Below are positions 1-8,746 of a stretch of DNA of 64,000 nt, piece by piece. The notes under the pieces were generated by a model that searched no databases, had not been told where the DNA came from, and saw only the letters and a program-made list of their open reading frames with translations. The translations under genes and the position numbers were made by a program. The stretch is from Mucilaginibacter inviolabilis (GTDB lineage: Bacteria; Bacteroidota; Bacteroidia; Sphingobacteriales; Sphingobacteriaceae): the NCBI RefSeq assembly GCF_011089895.1, contig NZ_JAANAT010000001.1, positions 2,170,001 to 2,234,000 on the forward strand, in the 5' to 3' direction. Every line of letters starts with the position of its first letter. Within the stretch, counting starts at the first letter, position 1.

Positions 1-729
1 TATGCGCTGATATTTATTTTTTTACTGGAGATGGATGGCAAAAACTATTATCTTTTTGGCGCCTACCCTATGCTATTCGCAGCCGGCGGTTTTGGTTTTG
101 AAAGATGGTTAAAAACCAAAGGTTATATACTGCGCACTTTTACTATAGCCGTATTTGTGTTACCTAATATGCTCTTGCTGCCCATGCTATTGCCCATATT
201 TTCGATAGAACATACCCTGGCATTTTTCAGATTTGCCCATAAAAATATACCGGCCACGGACTTTTTGATTACTTGGGAAGATCAAAAACAACACCCCCTT
301 ACACAAGATTATGCCGATATGTACGGCTGGGATGAGCTGGCCCGAAAAGTAGGCGAAGCTTATCATAAGTTAACCCCCGAACAGCAAAAACAAACTCTTG
401 TTTATGCCGATAACTACGGCGAAGCCGGCGCCCTAAATCATTATAGTAAGCAATTCAACTTTCCTAAAGCTATATCCCTCAACAGCAGTTTTACGCTTTG
501 GGCACCAGATAGTCTTCTGTGCAAATACCTCATCTATGTGGATGATAACGGCGGCGAAAATATTCGTCAGTTTGTAGCCGGTAAAATGATCGGCTCCTAC
601 CAAAAGCTTGGAGAGATTGATCATTACCTTGCCCGTGAAAAGGGTACCGGTATATATCTGATAACCGATATTAAAGCCCCACTACAAGAACGATATACCA
701 AAGAGCTGGCGAGGAAGAGGTTGGAGTAA
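1..729 (+). CDS. GT39/ArnT-like membrane glycosyltransferase, 3' end (partial)
   Basis: The frame is open from the first base, so this is the C-terminal 242 residues of a gene that starts outside the window. The stretch DGKNYYLFGAYPMLFAAGG, near the join between the membrane part and the C-terminal part, is typical of dolichyl-phosphate-mannose mannosyltransferase-like (GT39/PMT, ArnT-type) proteins of Bacteroidota. One hydrophobic segment follows (about 45-65 residues into the fragment), then a soluble periplasmic-type domain. Such enzymes move sugars from polyprenyl-phosphate donors to lipid or protein acceptors in the inner membrane. The acceptor cannot be inferred, because the catalytic N-terminal loop is not in the window. 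Confidence 0.72.
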   Translation, partial: YALIFIFLLEMDGKNYYLFGAYPMLFAAGGFGFERWLKTKGYILRTFTIAVFVLPNMLLLPMLLPIFSIEHTLAFFRFAHKNIPATDFLITWEDQKQHPLTQDYADMYGWDELARKVGEAYHKLTPEQQKQTLVYADNYGEAGALNHYSKQFNFPKAISLNSSFTLWAPDSLLCKYLIYVDDNGGENIRQFVAGKMIGSYQKLGEIDHYLAREKGTGIYLITDIKAPLQERYTKELARKRLE

Positions 730-809
730 ATTAAGCGAAAGGCTTGATAAAAACATCTGTAATAAATCGTACAGCTAAAGCGTTCAACAGATACCAACCT
801 TATTATCAT

Positions 810-1928
810 ATGAGATATTTATCAACCTTATTTTTATTAGCCTGCGTTTGTATCTGTGCATGTAACGATAAGCAGCAGGCAAACAAAAAAAACATATTGG
901 GCAACTGGGTTAAGGTTAGAAGCAAAATAGCACCAACGGGCAAAAACGTAGTGCTCGAACCACCTGAAGACGAGAAACCTGGCTTTACTTTTTATGCAGA
1001 TCATTCCGTTGAGTATAAATTAGGCTTCTTTAAAAGAACAAATGGTATCCGTATCTTTTTAGGTACAAAATCTAAATTTAAGATCATAGCCAATGATCTA
1101 ATGATTTTAGATATAGACAGTAATAAATGGAACAAATACCGCCTTATTAAACTCACTACCGATTCATTACAATTCATTTTTGATGGAAGATTAGCAACAT
1201 TTAAACATTATCAGATCAAGGAAAATACTACGCCGGAATTTGATCAAATAATTTTATCTACTTCGGGCTGTTTTGGGACTTGCCCTGTCTCAAATACCAT
1301 GATAAATGCCGATGGATCTGTTATATTTAATGGACTATTTTACACCGCTAAGAAAGGATTATTTGCTGGTTCAATTACCAAAGCGCAATACAAACAACTA
1401 CAAGATAATTTTAGGAATACTGATTTTAATCTATTAAAAAACGATTACAACGTAGGCTGGACAGATGACGAAACCATCAGCACAACTTTTGTAAAAAATG
1501 GCAAAATATATAAATCGGTAAACGATTATGGCTTAGCAGCACCCTATCAATTTACCTGGGCTTATGCCCCGCTACGGTATTTATATCAAAGCATAGCCTT
1601 AAAAAGCATGCTTGTCCCTGAAGCTACCCCATCTATTAATTACCCCAATGGTGTATATCTTAAAACTGCTAATATGGGTATGGCCTTAACTCAATCAGAG
1701 ACCTTTTTGTTGTTCTATTATTTACAAAAAGGAAAAGTATCAAACGCTACTTTTAAATCACGTTATAAGTTGAGCTCGCCCTTTGATATAAAAAAGCCCC
1801 ATGATATTGATACGGATGGACGTTTTTATAAGTTTGAAGTAAACAAAAAGTCAATAATTATTGACATTGGCTTTAATTTTCTTGATATAAACGAGAAAAA
1901 CTGGCACTGGCAAAAAATTACCGAATAG
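810..1928 (+). CDS. Lipoprotein with a DUF6438-like domain
   Basis: This predicted 372-residue lipoprotein starts MRYLSTLFLLACVCICAC, a signal peptide ending in a lipobox cysteine at about residue 18. The frame extends upstream to a TTG at 744, but those 22 residues would precede the signal peptide, so ATG 810 is preferred. Residues of about 30-130 look like a small beta-rich lipocalin-like domain. Residues of about 140-270 contain SGCFGTCPVSNTMINADG, which matches the DUF6438 pattern (CFGTCP followed by a hairpin with DG). Function is unknown. It is probably anchored in a membrane and faces the periplasm or surface. A bidirectional terminator separates it from the convergent cbs gene. Confidence 0.7.
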   Translation: MRYLSTLFLLACVCICACNDKQQANKKNILGNWVKVRSKIAPTGKNVVLEPPEDEKPGFTFYADHSVEYKLGFFKRTNGIRIFLGTKSKFKIIANDLMILDIDSNKWNKYRLIKLTTDSLQFIFDGRLATFKHYQIKENTTPEFDQIILSTSGCFGTCPVSNTMINADGSVIFNGLFYTAKKGLFAGSITKAQYKQLQDNFRNTDFNLLKNDYNVGWTDDETISTTFVKNGKIYKSVNDYGLAAPYQFTWAYAPLRYLYQSIALKSMLVPEATPSINYPNGVYLKTANMGMALTQSETFLLFYYLQKGKVSNATFKSRYKLSSPFDIKKPHDIDTDGRFYKFEVNKKSIIIDIGFNFLDINEKNWHWQKITE

Positions 1929-1935
1929 GATTAAA

Positions 1936-1967
1936 AAAAGGTGTCATGCAACAGCACAACACCTTTT
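1936..1967. terminator. Bidirectional terminator between lipoprotein gene and cbs
   Basis: Arms AAAAGGTGT and ACACCTTTT are separated by a 14-nt loop. A-rich and T-rich flanks suit termination of both convergent genes. Confidence 0.65.
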
Positions 1968-1998
1968 ATCTTTATTCTTTCGCCTTTAAAGTTAAAAA

Positions 1999-3360
1999 CT
2001 AGGCCGATATAGCATTAATGATATCATATTGGGTAATGATCTCAATTTTGCCATTACCGTCTTCAACCAGTACGGCGATGTTATCTTTATTGATCATTCC
2101 TGAGATCTTATCGATAGAAGTATTCAGATCAACAAAAGGAAATGGCGCTGTGGTAATATTTTTGATCGGTTGCGATTTGATAGATGGATTCTCGATCAGT
2201 GAATCCAAAATATCACTTTCCGTGATCTTGCCAATCACCATACCTTGCTGTGTTACCGGAATCTGAGATATGTTGAGTGATTTGATAGTATTGATAGCCT
2301 CCAACACGCTTTTTTCGCAGTCGATAGTGATAATTTCCTGCACATCTTTTTTGCTGATGATATCGGCGGCGGTTAGTTTGCCATCCTTTAAAAATCCGCG
2401 ATCGCGCAGCCAGTCGTCATTATACATTTTGCCCAGGTAACGGGTACCATGATCCGGGAAAATGATCACCACTACATCGCCTTCTTTAAACTTATCCTTC
2501 ATTTGCAAAGCACCAGCTACTGCCGATCCTGTAGAGTTACCAGCGAAGATCCCTTCTTTGCGGGCAACTTCGCGGGTCATAAGGGCTGCATCCTGGTCAG
2601 TCACTTTCTCAAAATGGTCAATCAGGCTAAAGTCGACGTTCTGCGGTAAAAAGTCTTCGCCGATACCTTCGGTGATGTATGGATAGATCTCGTTCTTATC
2701 CATGATACCGGTTTCTTTATATTTTTTAAATACCGAGCCGTAAGTATCAATGCCAAGCACCTGGATATTAGGGTTCTTCTCTTTAAGATAACGCGCTATG
2801 CCCGATATGGTACCACCGGTACCTACCCCTGCTATCAGATGTGTAATTTTGCCACCGGTTTGTTCCCATATCTCCGGACCGGTTTGCTCATAATGCGCCT
2901 GCGAATTGCTCAAGTTATCATACTGATTGGGTTTCCACGAATTTGGCACCTCGCGCTCCAAACGGGAAGATACAGAGTAATAAGAACGCGGGTCTTCGGG
3001 CTCTACATTGGTAGGGCAAACAATTACCTCGGCACCAAAAGCGCGCAGGGCATCAAACTTTTCCTTGGATTGCTTATCGGTACTGGTAAAAATACATTTG
3101 TAACCTTTAATTACCGCGGCTATAGCCAAACCCATCCCCGTATTGCCCGATGTACCTTCAATAATGGTACCGCCGGGTTTTAGCTTACCGCTTTTTTCGG
3201 CATCCTCTATCATTTTAAGAGCCATGCGGTCTTTAATAGAATTGCCTGGGTTAGTGGTTTCTATCTTTGCCAAAACCGTTGCCGGGATATCTTTTGTTAC
3301 TTTGTTTAATTTAACCAGCGGTGTGTGACCAATGGTTTCCAATATATTGTTATACCACAT
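1999..3360 (-). CDS. cbs: Cystathionine beta-synthase (PLP core plus CBS pair)
   Basis: This 453-residue enzyme of the fold-type II PLP family condenses serine (or an activated serine) with homocysteine in transsulfuration, and may also act as a cysteine synthase. The PLP lysine is K43 in NPGNSIKDR. The phosphate- and substrate-binding loops are GTSGNTGMG (69-77) and GVGTGGTISG (178-187). Residues of about 335-453 form two CBS motifs (Bateman module), which separates it from plain CysK/CysM (about 310 residues) and suggests allosteric control by a nucleotide or SAM. It lacks the N-terminal haem-binding extension of animal CBS. It stands alone, with repeat-filled spacers on its upstream side. 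Confidence 0.88.
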   Translation of the reverse strand: MWYNNILETIGHTPLVKLNKVTKDIPATVLAKIETTNPGNSIKDRMALKMIEDAEKSGKLKPGGTIIEGTSGNTGMGLAIAAVIKGYKCIFTSTDKQSKEKFDALRAFGAEVIVCPTNVEPEDPRSYYSVSSRLEREVPNSWKPNQYDNLSNSQAHYEQTGPEIWEQTGGKITHLIAGVGTGGTISGIARYLKEKNPNIQVLGIDTYGSVFKKYKETGIMDKNEIYPYITEGIGEDFLPQNVDFSLIDHFEKVTDQDAALMTREVARKEGIFAGNSTGSAVAGALQMKDKFKEGDVVVIIFPDHGTRYLGKMYNDDWLRDRGFLKDGKLTAADIISKKDVQEIITIDCEKSVLEAINTIKSLNISQIPVTQQGMVIGKITESDILDSLIENPSIKSQPIKNITTAPFPFVDLNTSIDKISGMINKDNIAVLVEDGNGKIEIITQYDIINAISA

Positions 3361-3527
3361 AAATTTAAATATCTACTAATCCGGTATACTTAGCCGAATA
3401 ATGCATCAAAATTAACTTTCTTAAATGATATTTCTTTACAGAATAATAAATAGATATACACGCACAGAAAGAATAACACAAATTTTATATTTTTTTTATG
3501 GAATAGAGGAAATATAAGAAAAACAAA

Positions 3528-3613
3528 TGTCATCTCGAATAAGGCACGAGGAAAGATTTTATACCTGAGATATTTCAGTTGTATAAAATCATTCTCCACC
3601 ACTCAAAATGACA
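3528..3613. repeat. Long imperfect palindrome, family R1 (copy a)
   Basis: The element begins TGTCATCTCGA and ends in the complementary TCAAAATGACA. Its inner arms GATTTTATAC and GTATAAAATC are perfect. This is the TCATTxxGAG...AATGACA type of dispersed intergenic hairpin common in Sphingobacteriaceae. A 70-codon frame across it has no coding character. Confidence 0.6.
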
Positions 3614-3643
3614 AGCAAGAGGGGAAATAAATTCAATAAAACT

Positions 3644-3722
3644 ATCATTCTGAGCATAGCGAAGAATCTATTCTTCAACATATTTATTGTTGAATAGATG
3701 CTTCACTTCGTTCAGCATGACA
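3644..3722. repeat. Long imperfect palindrome, family R1 (copy b)
   Basis: The left arm starts TCATTCTGAGCATAGCGAAG and the right arm ends CACTTCGTTCAGCATGA. The inner stem is ATTCTTCAACA versus TGTTGAAT. It lies 30 bp from copy a. Together the two copies fill most of the 393-bp gap between cbs and the AMP nucleosidase gene. The rest of that gap is AT-rich, with no recognisable gene. Confidence 0.6.
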
Positions 3723-3753
3723 GCATTAAATGATCACTGGCTTCATGAGCCAA

Positions 3754-4608
3754 TTAAAATTTCAAATGCTTAACAGTTAAACCATTATTGATCAGCTGCT
3801 TTAACGATTCGATACCGATACGCAAGTGCGTTTCTACAAACTGTTCGGTTACGGTTGAGTCGCTTTCGGCGGTTTTTACGCCCTCCGGGATCATCGGCTG
3901 ATCTGATACTAACAACAGAGCTCCAGTAGGGATTTTGTTAGCAAAGCCAGTGGTAAAAATGGTAGCAGTTTCCATATCAACAGCCATGGCACGCAGCTCT
4001 TTCAAGTATTTTTTAAATACTTTATCATGCTCCCAAACACGGCGGTTGGTAGTGTAGCAGGTACCTGTCCAATAATCGCGTGAAAAATCACGAATAGTTG
4101 TAGATATTGCTTTTTGTAAAGCAAATGATGGCAATGCTGGCACTTCTGGTGGTAAGTAATCATTTGATGTACCTTCACCCCTAATGGCGGCTATCGGCAG
4201 TATCAGATCACCTACGGCATTTTTCTTTTTCAAACCACCGCATTTGCCCAAAAATATAACTGCTTTGGGGTGTATAGCTGTTAGCAGATCCATCACAGTA
4301 GCCGCTACCGAGCTGCCCATACCAAAATTGATGATAGTAATACCATTGGCGGTAACGCTTTGCATCGGCTTTTCCAGACCCATGATCGGCGCGTTATCAT
4401 TCCATTGCGAAAACAGTTGGATGTATTTCGAAAAGTTGGTTAGTATGATGTATTCGCCAAAAGCCTCTAATGGTCTGCCTGTATAACGTGGCAGCCAATT
4501 AACCACAATAGCATCCTTGGTTTTTAATCCCGATTTTACGGGTGTGTGCACTTCCTTTACTACCGGTGCATCGGTAGGATCCTTTTTTACATTCATTTGT
4601 TCATTCAT
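3754..4608 (-). CDS. amn: AMP nucleosidase, short Bacteroidota form
   Basis: This 284-residue phosphorylase/hydrolase-fold enzyme is predicted to split AMP into adenine and ribose 5-phosphate. Family motifs visible are FGMGSS (95-100), GKCGGL (121-126), VDMETA (210-215, with the purine-ribose-binding Met-Glu pair) and LVSDQP (233-238). E. coli Amn is about 484 residues. This form lacks the N-terminal regulatory domain, which is usual in Bacteroidota. It lies downstream of clpX on the same strand, but a 250-bp gap with a 30-bp perfect inverted repeat separates them, so cotranscription is uncertain. A related nucleoside phosphorylase is the alternative, but the C-terminal features fit AMP nucleosidase best. 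Confidence 0.82.
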   Translation of the reverse strand: MNEQMNVKKDPTDAPVVKEVHTPVKSGLKTKDAIVVNWLPRYTGRPLEAFGEYIILTNFSKYIQLFSQWNDNAPIMGLEKPMQSVTANGITIINFGMGSSVAATVMDLLTAIHPKAVIFLGKCGGLKKKNAVGDLILPIAAIRGEGTSNDYLPPEVPALPSFALQKAISTTIRDFSRDYWTGTCYTTNRRVWEHDKVFKKYLKELRAMAVDMETATIFTTGFANKIPTGALLLVSDQPMIPEGVKTAESDSTVTEQFVETHLRIGIESLKQLINNGLTVKHLKF

Positions 4609-4647
4609 ATTTTTTGTGTTTTGAGTATCAAGTAACTAGTTCAAATA

Positions 4648-4745
4648 GTATCAAGTAGCTAGTATCAAGTATCAAGACTTTTAATTCAGGATTAATTATA
4701 CCGAAGTGATAATCATCTTGATACTTGATACTAGCTACTTGATAC
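4648..4745. repeat. Word-repeat inverted repeat W1 (30-bp perfect arms)
   Basis: Arms 4648-4677 and 4716-4745 are exact reverse complements. Each arm is made of the recurring word TATCAAGTA/AGTATCAAG, and more copies of the word run upstream to about 4624. The element fills the amn-clpX spacer. Confidence 0.8.
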
Positions 4746-4858
4746 CTTAAACAACCTGATACCAATAAATAAAAACCTGTGTATACAACAAACCCCGGCG
4801 TTTCACCAGGGTCTGTGTTTATTATAATAAAGATAGCTACTTAATTGATATCAAATTG

Positions 4859-6097
4859 TTACGCTACTTTTAATTTTTTCAGATCCGATTTTTCAAACTT
4901 TTCGTGGGCATAGTCTAAAGTAACCTGCAGTCGCTTTACATCTTTTTTAGATGGGAACTCAAACATGGCATCAATCATGATCGCCTCACAGATGGAGCGC
5001 AGGCCCCTTGCGCCAAGCTTAAATTCCATGGCTTTATCTACAATAAACTCCAGCACCTCATCCTCAAAATCAAGCTTTACACCCTCATATTCAAACAGTT
5101 TTTTGTACTGTTTCAACAAGGAGTTTTTTGGCTCGGTTAATATGTTACGCAATGCAGCCCTGTCAAGCGGGTTCAAATAAGTTAGTACCGGCAAACGGCC
5201 AATCAACTCAGGTATTAACCCAAATGATTTCAAGTCCTGCGGGGTAATATATTTGTACAGGTTTTTCAGGTCAACCTCACTATCATCACGTTTTAATTTA
5301 TAACCAACGGTTTGCGTACGCAAACGGTTAGCTATTTTACGATCAATACCGTCAAACGCACCACCGCATATAAACAATATGTTGCTGGTGTTTACGGTGA
5401 TCATTTTTTGGTCGGGGTGCTTGCGGCCTCCCTGTGGTGGTACGTTAACCATGGTACCTTCCAATATCTTTAATAAAGCCTGCTGTACACCTTCGCCTGA
5501 TACGTCGCGGGTGATGGAGGCATTATCACTTTTACGGGCTATTTTGTCAACCTCATCAATGTAAACAATACCTTTTTCGGCAAGGGTTACATCATAATCT
5601 GCTGATTGCAGCAAACGGGTAAGTATGCTTTCCACATCCTCGCCTACATAACCAGCTTCGGTGAGTACGGTAGCATCGCAGATACAAAACGGAACGTTTA
5701 ATATCTTGGCCATGGTTTTAGCCAGTAAAGTTTTACCCGTACCAGTTTCGCCCACCATAATGATGTTTGATTTTTCAATCTCTACCTCATCCTTATCAAT
5801 ACGCTGGTTTAAGCGTTTGTAATGATTATATACAGCTACAGAAAGTATCTTTTTGGCATCATCCTGACCGATAACATATTGGTCAAGGTGCGTTTTAATT
5901 TCGGCAGGTTTTAACAAAGAAGGTGCCGAAGGTGAAGCTTTTACCTTGCGTACCTTTAACTCCTCAGCCAATATTTCATTAGCCTGGTTAACGCATTTAT
6001 CACAAATGTGAGCGTCGAGCCCTGCAATTAACATCAGGGAATCCTGTTTACCTGCACCGCAAAATGAACACCTGATTTCCTTACTGTTCTTATTCAT
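4859..6097 (-). CDS. clpX: ATP-dependent Clp protease ATPase subunit ClpX
   Basis: This 412-residue AAA+ unfoldase feeds substrates to ClpP. The N-terminal zinc-binding domain has Cys10, Cys13, Cys32 and Cys35. The Walker A motif is GETGTGKT (116-123), the pore loop is GYVGEDVE (149-156) and Walker B ends in DE (181-182). The IGF-type tripeptide that docks on ClpP appears as VGY (264-266). Length matches the family. The gene lies 145 bp downstream of clpP in the conserved order tig-clpP-clpX, but an inverted repeat interrupts the clpP-clpX spacer. Confidence 0.97.
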   Translation of the reverse strand: MNKNSKEIRCSFCGAGKQDSLMLIAGLDAHICDKCVNQANEILAEELKVRKVKASPSAPSLLKPAEIKTHLDQYVIGQDDAKKILSVAVYNHYKRLNQRIDKDEVEIEKSNIIMVGETGTGKTLLAKTMAKILNVPFCICDATVLTEAGYVGEDVESILTRLLQSADYDVTLAEKGIVYIDEVDKIARKSDNASITRDVSGEGVQQALLKILEGTMVNVPPQGGRKHPDQKMITVNTSNILFICGGAFDGIDRKIANRLRTQTVGYKLKRDDSEVDLKNLYKYITPQDLKSFGLIPELIGRLPVLTYLNPLDRAALRNILTEPKNSLLKQYKKLFEYEGVKLDFEDEVLEFIVDKAMEFKLGARGLRSICEAIMIDAMFEFPSKKDVKRLQVTLDYAHEKFEKSDLKKLKVA

Positions 6098-6143
6098 CTG
6101 ATTCGTTTGTAATTCAAAATTAACTAATTAGTGGCAGAAAAAA

Positions 6144-6221
6144 AAGTTTTGAGTTATAAGTACTGGGTTTTAAGCAACAATGAACAGTTGTAAAACCCTC
6201 ATTATCACTCAAAACCCAACA
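6144..6221. repeat. Word-repeat inverted repeat W2 (clpP-clpX spacer)
   Basis: The left arm (from AAGTTTTGAG to TGGGTTTTAAG) and the right arm (CTCAAAACCC...CTCAAAACTT) pair with a bulge of about 9 nt. The word CTCAAAAC occurs twice in the right arm. Confidence 0.6.
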
Positions 6222-6242
6222 CTCAAAACTTATTTCGGCAGC

Positions 6243-6971
6243 TTATTTACTCGCTTTGCCGCTGCCTTTTAAAATCTCGTCCACCATACCAAATTCTTTG
6301 GCTTCTTCGGCTATCATCCAGTAATCACGGTCTGAAGCGTCCCAAACTTTCTGGAACGGAGCACCACTATGATCGGCAATGATCTGGTACAGCTCTTTTT
6401 TCAGCTTGGTGATCTCATGGTAAGAGATCTCGATGTCTGACTGCTGACCTTGTGCACCACCCGATGGCTGGTGGATCATTACCCTTGCATGTGGCAATAT
6501 AGCCCTTTTGCCTTCGGTACCGGCACATAATAATACCGCTGCCATTGATGCTGCCATACCTGTACAAATAGTGGCCACGTCATTTGATATAAATTGCATA
6601 GTATCATAGATACCTAAACCTGCGTAAACAGAACCACCAGGTGAATTGATGTAGATCTGGATATCGCGTTTGCTATCGGCCGACTGTAAGAACAGCAATT
6701 GAGCCTGGATAATGTTTGCAATATTTTCATAAATGGCATCGCCAAGGAAAATAATACGGTCCATCATCAAACGTGAAAACACGTCCATCTGGGCCACATT
6801 TAACTGACGTTCCTCGATGATATACGGGGTCATACCGGTTGGGGTGTAAATTCCGGATGGCATTCTGCTTCTGTCAACAGCAGAGATATATTTATCTACG
6901 TGTAAGCTGTTTAAACGGTGATGCTTAACAGCATAATTTCTGAATTCGTTCTTATCGATGTTACTACTCAT
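6243..6971 (-). CDS. clpP: ATP-dependent Clp protease proteolytic subunit ClpP
   Basis: This 242-residue serine peptidase is the proteolytic barrel of ClpXP. The catalytic serine is Ser142 in GMAASMAA, the histidine is His167 in MIHQPSGG, and the aspartate lies in DASDRD (211-216). INSPGGSVYAG (109-119) is the substrate-strand signature. It has about 30-40 extra N-terminal residues compared with E. coli ClpP, which may be a propeptide. A later start near Met37 or Met47 cannot be excluded. A -7-like box lies 45-52 bp upstream. Co-located with tig and clpX. Confidence 0.96.
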   Translation of the reverse strand: MSSNIDKNEFRNYAVKHHRLNSLHVDKYISAVDRSRMPSGIYTPTGMTPYIIEERQLNVAQMDVFSRLMMDRIIFLGDAIYENIANIIQAQLLFLQSADSKRDIQIYINSPGGSVYAGLGIYDTMQFISNDVATICTGMAASMAAVLLCAGTEGKRAILPHARVMIHQPSGGAQGQQSDIEISYHEITKLKKELYQIIADHSGAPFQKVWDASDRDYWMIAEEAKEFGMVDEILKGSGKASK

Positions 6972-7015
6972 GGTTTTTGTTATGTTATTTGTTTAGATGC
7001 AGGAGTTACCTGCGA

Positions 7016-7023
7016 TAAATATA
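7016..7023 (-). promoter_or_regulatory. Putative -7 box for clpP
   Basis: TATATTTA on the minus strand is one base from the Bacteroidota TAnnTTTG consensus and lies about 45 bp before the clpP ATG. A small hairpin, GCAGG/CCTGC, follows in the leader. Confidence 0.4.
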
Positions 7024-7099
7024 GTTTTTAGTTGAATAAAATTCTTACCTGATAGTATGTATTAAGTAAAATATTTTAGTGGTGAAGGTATAATGCACG

Positions 7100-7196
7100 C
7101 GTCATTGCGAGGTACGAAGCAATCTCTATGCTGTACAGATCAACTATTCAAATCCGACCTGCCTGTGTAGAGATTGCTTCGTACCTCGCAATGACG
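7100..7196. repeat. Perfect 29-bp inverted repeat, family R1 (copy c)
   Basis: Arms 7100-7128 and 7168-7196 are exact complements, starting CGTCATTGCGAGGTACGAAG, around a 39-nt loop. This is the GTCATTGCGAGGTACGAAGC type of dispersed repeat. It fills the clpP-tig gap (6972-7285) together with the tig terminator and the clpP promoter. No gene is seen there. Confidence 0.8.
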
Positions 7197-7224
7197 CCTT
7201 TTTGAAAGATCAATTGCCCGACTT

Positions 7225-7265
7225 AAAACACCAAAAGCAACCTTGTGAGTTGCTTTTGGTGTTTT
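7225..7265 (-). terminator. Terminator of the trigger factor gene
   Basis: A 17-bp perfect stem (AAAACACCAAAAGCAAC and its complement) with a 7-nt loop lies 20 bp after the tig stop. A T-run follows on the minus strand. Confidence 0.75.
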
Positions 7266-7285
7266 GTACAGAAGTAAAAATGAGC

Positions 7286-8644
7286 TTATTGCTGCTCTTT
7301 TACCAGCTCGCTGAAATCTGTATAAAGAATATCTTTTTTCTCTAAAGTGATTACGCTTTTGATATGATCAAATACTTTAAGCGCTTTTACTTCTTCAAAT
7401 ATCTTGTTAGCATTCTCTTTGTTTTGAAGATATTGTACAGTGTACTGACCTAACTGCTCATCAGGGATAGGCTGAGGGCTGTACATTCTGAACTGCTGAT
7501 CCAGACGAACTTTTGCTAATGCAAAAACCTCGTCATATTTAATCTCGATCTGATTGTCCTTGATGATCTTGTTTTCGATCAGGGTCCATTTCAGGTTGGT
7601 TGCAAAATCATTGTAACCGCCATTCAATTCCTCATCGCTCAGTTTTTCGTTAGTAGCTTTTAACCAACGTTTCAAAAATTCATCAGGCAGGTTAAAATCA
7701 ACCTTAGCTACGCTCAGTTTGTAAATATCGTCCTGTAATTTACGCTCTGAATCCTGAACCATCATGGTTTCAATCTCTTCAGTAATTTTAGCCGTAAATT
7801 CAGCTTCGGTAGTTACTGTACCTTCACCAAATAATTTGTCAAAGAACTCCTGGTTCAAATCGCTTTCTTCTAAACGGTTTACATTTTTAACCGTCAATTG
7901 AAATTTCGATTTTAACTCAGCCGCTTCGTCTTCTTCAATTTTTAATAAAGCAGCAACCTTTGGCGCTTCGTTATCAAAAGCTTTCTGAATATCCAGCGTT
8001 ACTACATCACCTTTTTTCAGGCCGATCAATGATTTTTTTATTTTTTCGTCTTTGATCTGGTCTAATCTAACCGATGCGGTATTGCTTATGCCTCCCTCAA
8101 AAACAGAACCATCTGGTGAAAGCTGGGCCAAATCTGCGTAAAGCACGTCATCGTCTGCCGATACGTCAGGATTTGTCATTTTGCCATAGCTGCGACGGAT
8201 ATTTTTGATACGTGAAGCCAATGTTTCGTCATCAACTTTAATCACGTACTGAGTTGTTTTATCTTTTGATGAGAAATCAATATTGAATTGCGGCGCTAAA
8301 CCTAACTCGTAGTTAAATTCAAAATTATCATTAAAATCCCAGTTATATTCTTTCTCGTCATCAACCTTTGGCAATGGCTGACCCAATACTTCCAGTTTTT
8401 GCTCGTCGATATATTTACTTAAAGTATCTGATAACAAGTTGTTGATCTCGTCAACCAAAATACTTTTACCGTACATTTTTTTGATATGTGCAGCAGGCAC
8501 CATTCCGGGACGAAAGCCTGGCAGTTTAGCCTTTTTAGCGTTTTCTTTTATGGCTTTATCAACACGTGGCTGGTAATCTTCAGGGTTAATGTTGATCTTA
8601 ACAACTGCGTTCAGGGCATCTACTTTTTCCTGTGTAATATTCAT
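7286..8644 (-). CDS. tig: Trigger factor (ribosome-associated chaperone)
   Basis: This 452-residue protein binds the ribosome exit tunnel and protects nascent chains. The ribosome-docking signature GFRPGMVP is at residues 43-50. A poorly conserved PPIase-like middle (about 150-245) and a long helical C-terminal chaperone region follow. The middle domain is divergent and may lack prolyl isomerase activity, as in other Bacteroidota (inference). It has its own promoter box and terminator, so it is probably transcribed separately from clpP although adjacent to it. Confidence 0.9.
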   Translation of the reverse strand: MNITQEKVDALNAVVKININPEDYQPRVDKAIKENAKKAKLPGFRPGMVPAAHIKKMYGKSILVDEINNLLSDTLSKYIDEQKLEVLGQPLPKVDDEKEYNWDFNDNFEFNYELGLAPQFNIDFSSKDKTTQYVIKVDDETLASRIKNIRRSYGKMTNPDVSADDDVLYADLAQLSPDGSVFEGGISNTASVRLDQIKDEKIKKSLIGLKKGDVVTLDIQKAFDNEAPKVAALLKIEEDEAAELKSKFQLTVKNVNRLEESDLNQEFFDKLFGEGTVTTEAEFTAKITEEIETMMVQDSERKLQDDIYKLSVAKVDFNLPDEFLKRWLKATNEKLSDEELNGGYNDFATNLKWTLIENKIIKDNQIEIKYDEVFALAKVRLDQQFRMYSPQPIPDEQLGQYTVQYLQNKENANKIFEEVKALKVFDHIKSVITLEKKDILYTDFSELVKEQQ

Positions 8645-8721
8645 CTTTTTACCGGGTATTTTAATTTAATGGTTCAAAACGTAGCCGTAAAACCAATTCA
8701 GGCTATACAAATTTCGAGGCG

Positions 8722-8729
8722 CAAAAGTA
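8722..8729 (-). promoter_or_regulatory. -7 box of the tig promoter
   Basis: TACTTTTG on the minus strand, a perfect TAnnTTTG match followed by CG, lies 77 bp before the tig ATG. Confidence 0.6.
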
Positions 8730-8746
8730 TGAATTTTATTTTAAAT

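Noticed and set aside
3390..3602. A 70-codon minus-strand frame in the cbs-amn gap
   Set aside because: It runs through the R1 palindrome and AT-rich DNA, lacks a family pattern, and is best explained by the repeat.
4648..4745. CRISPR array as an explanation for the word repeats
   Set aside because: Units are about 10 bp, without spacers of regular length, and there are no cas genes.
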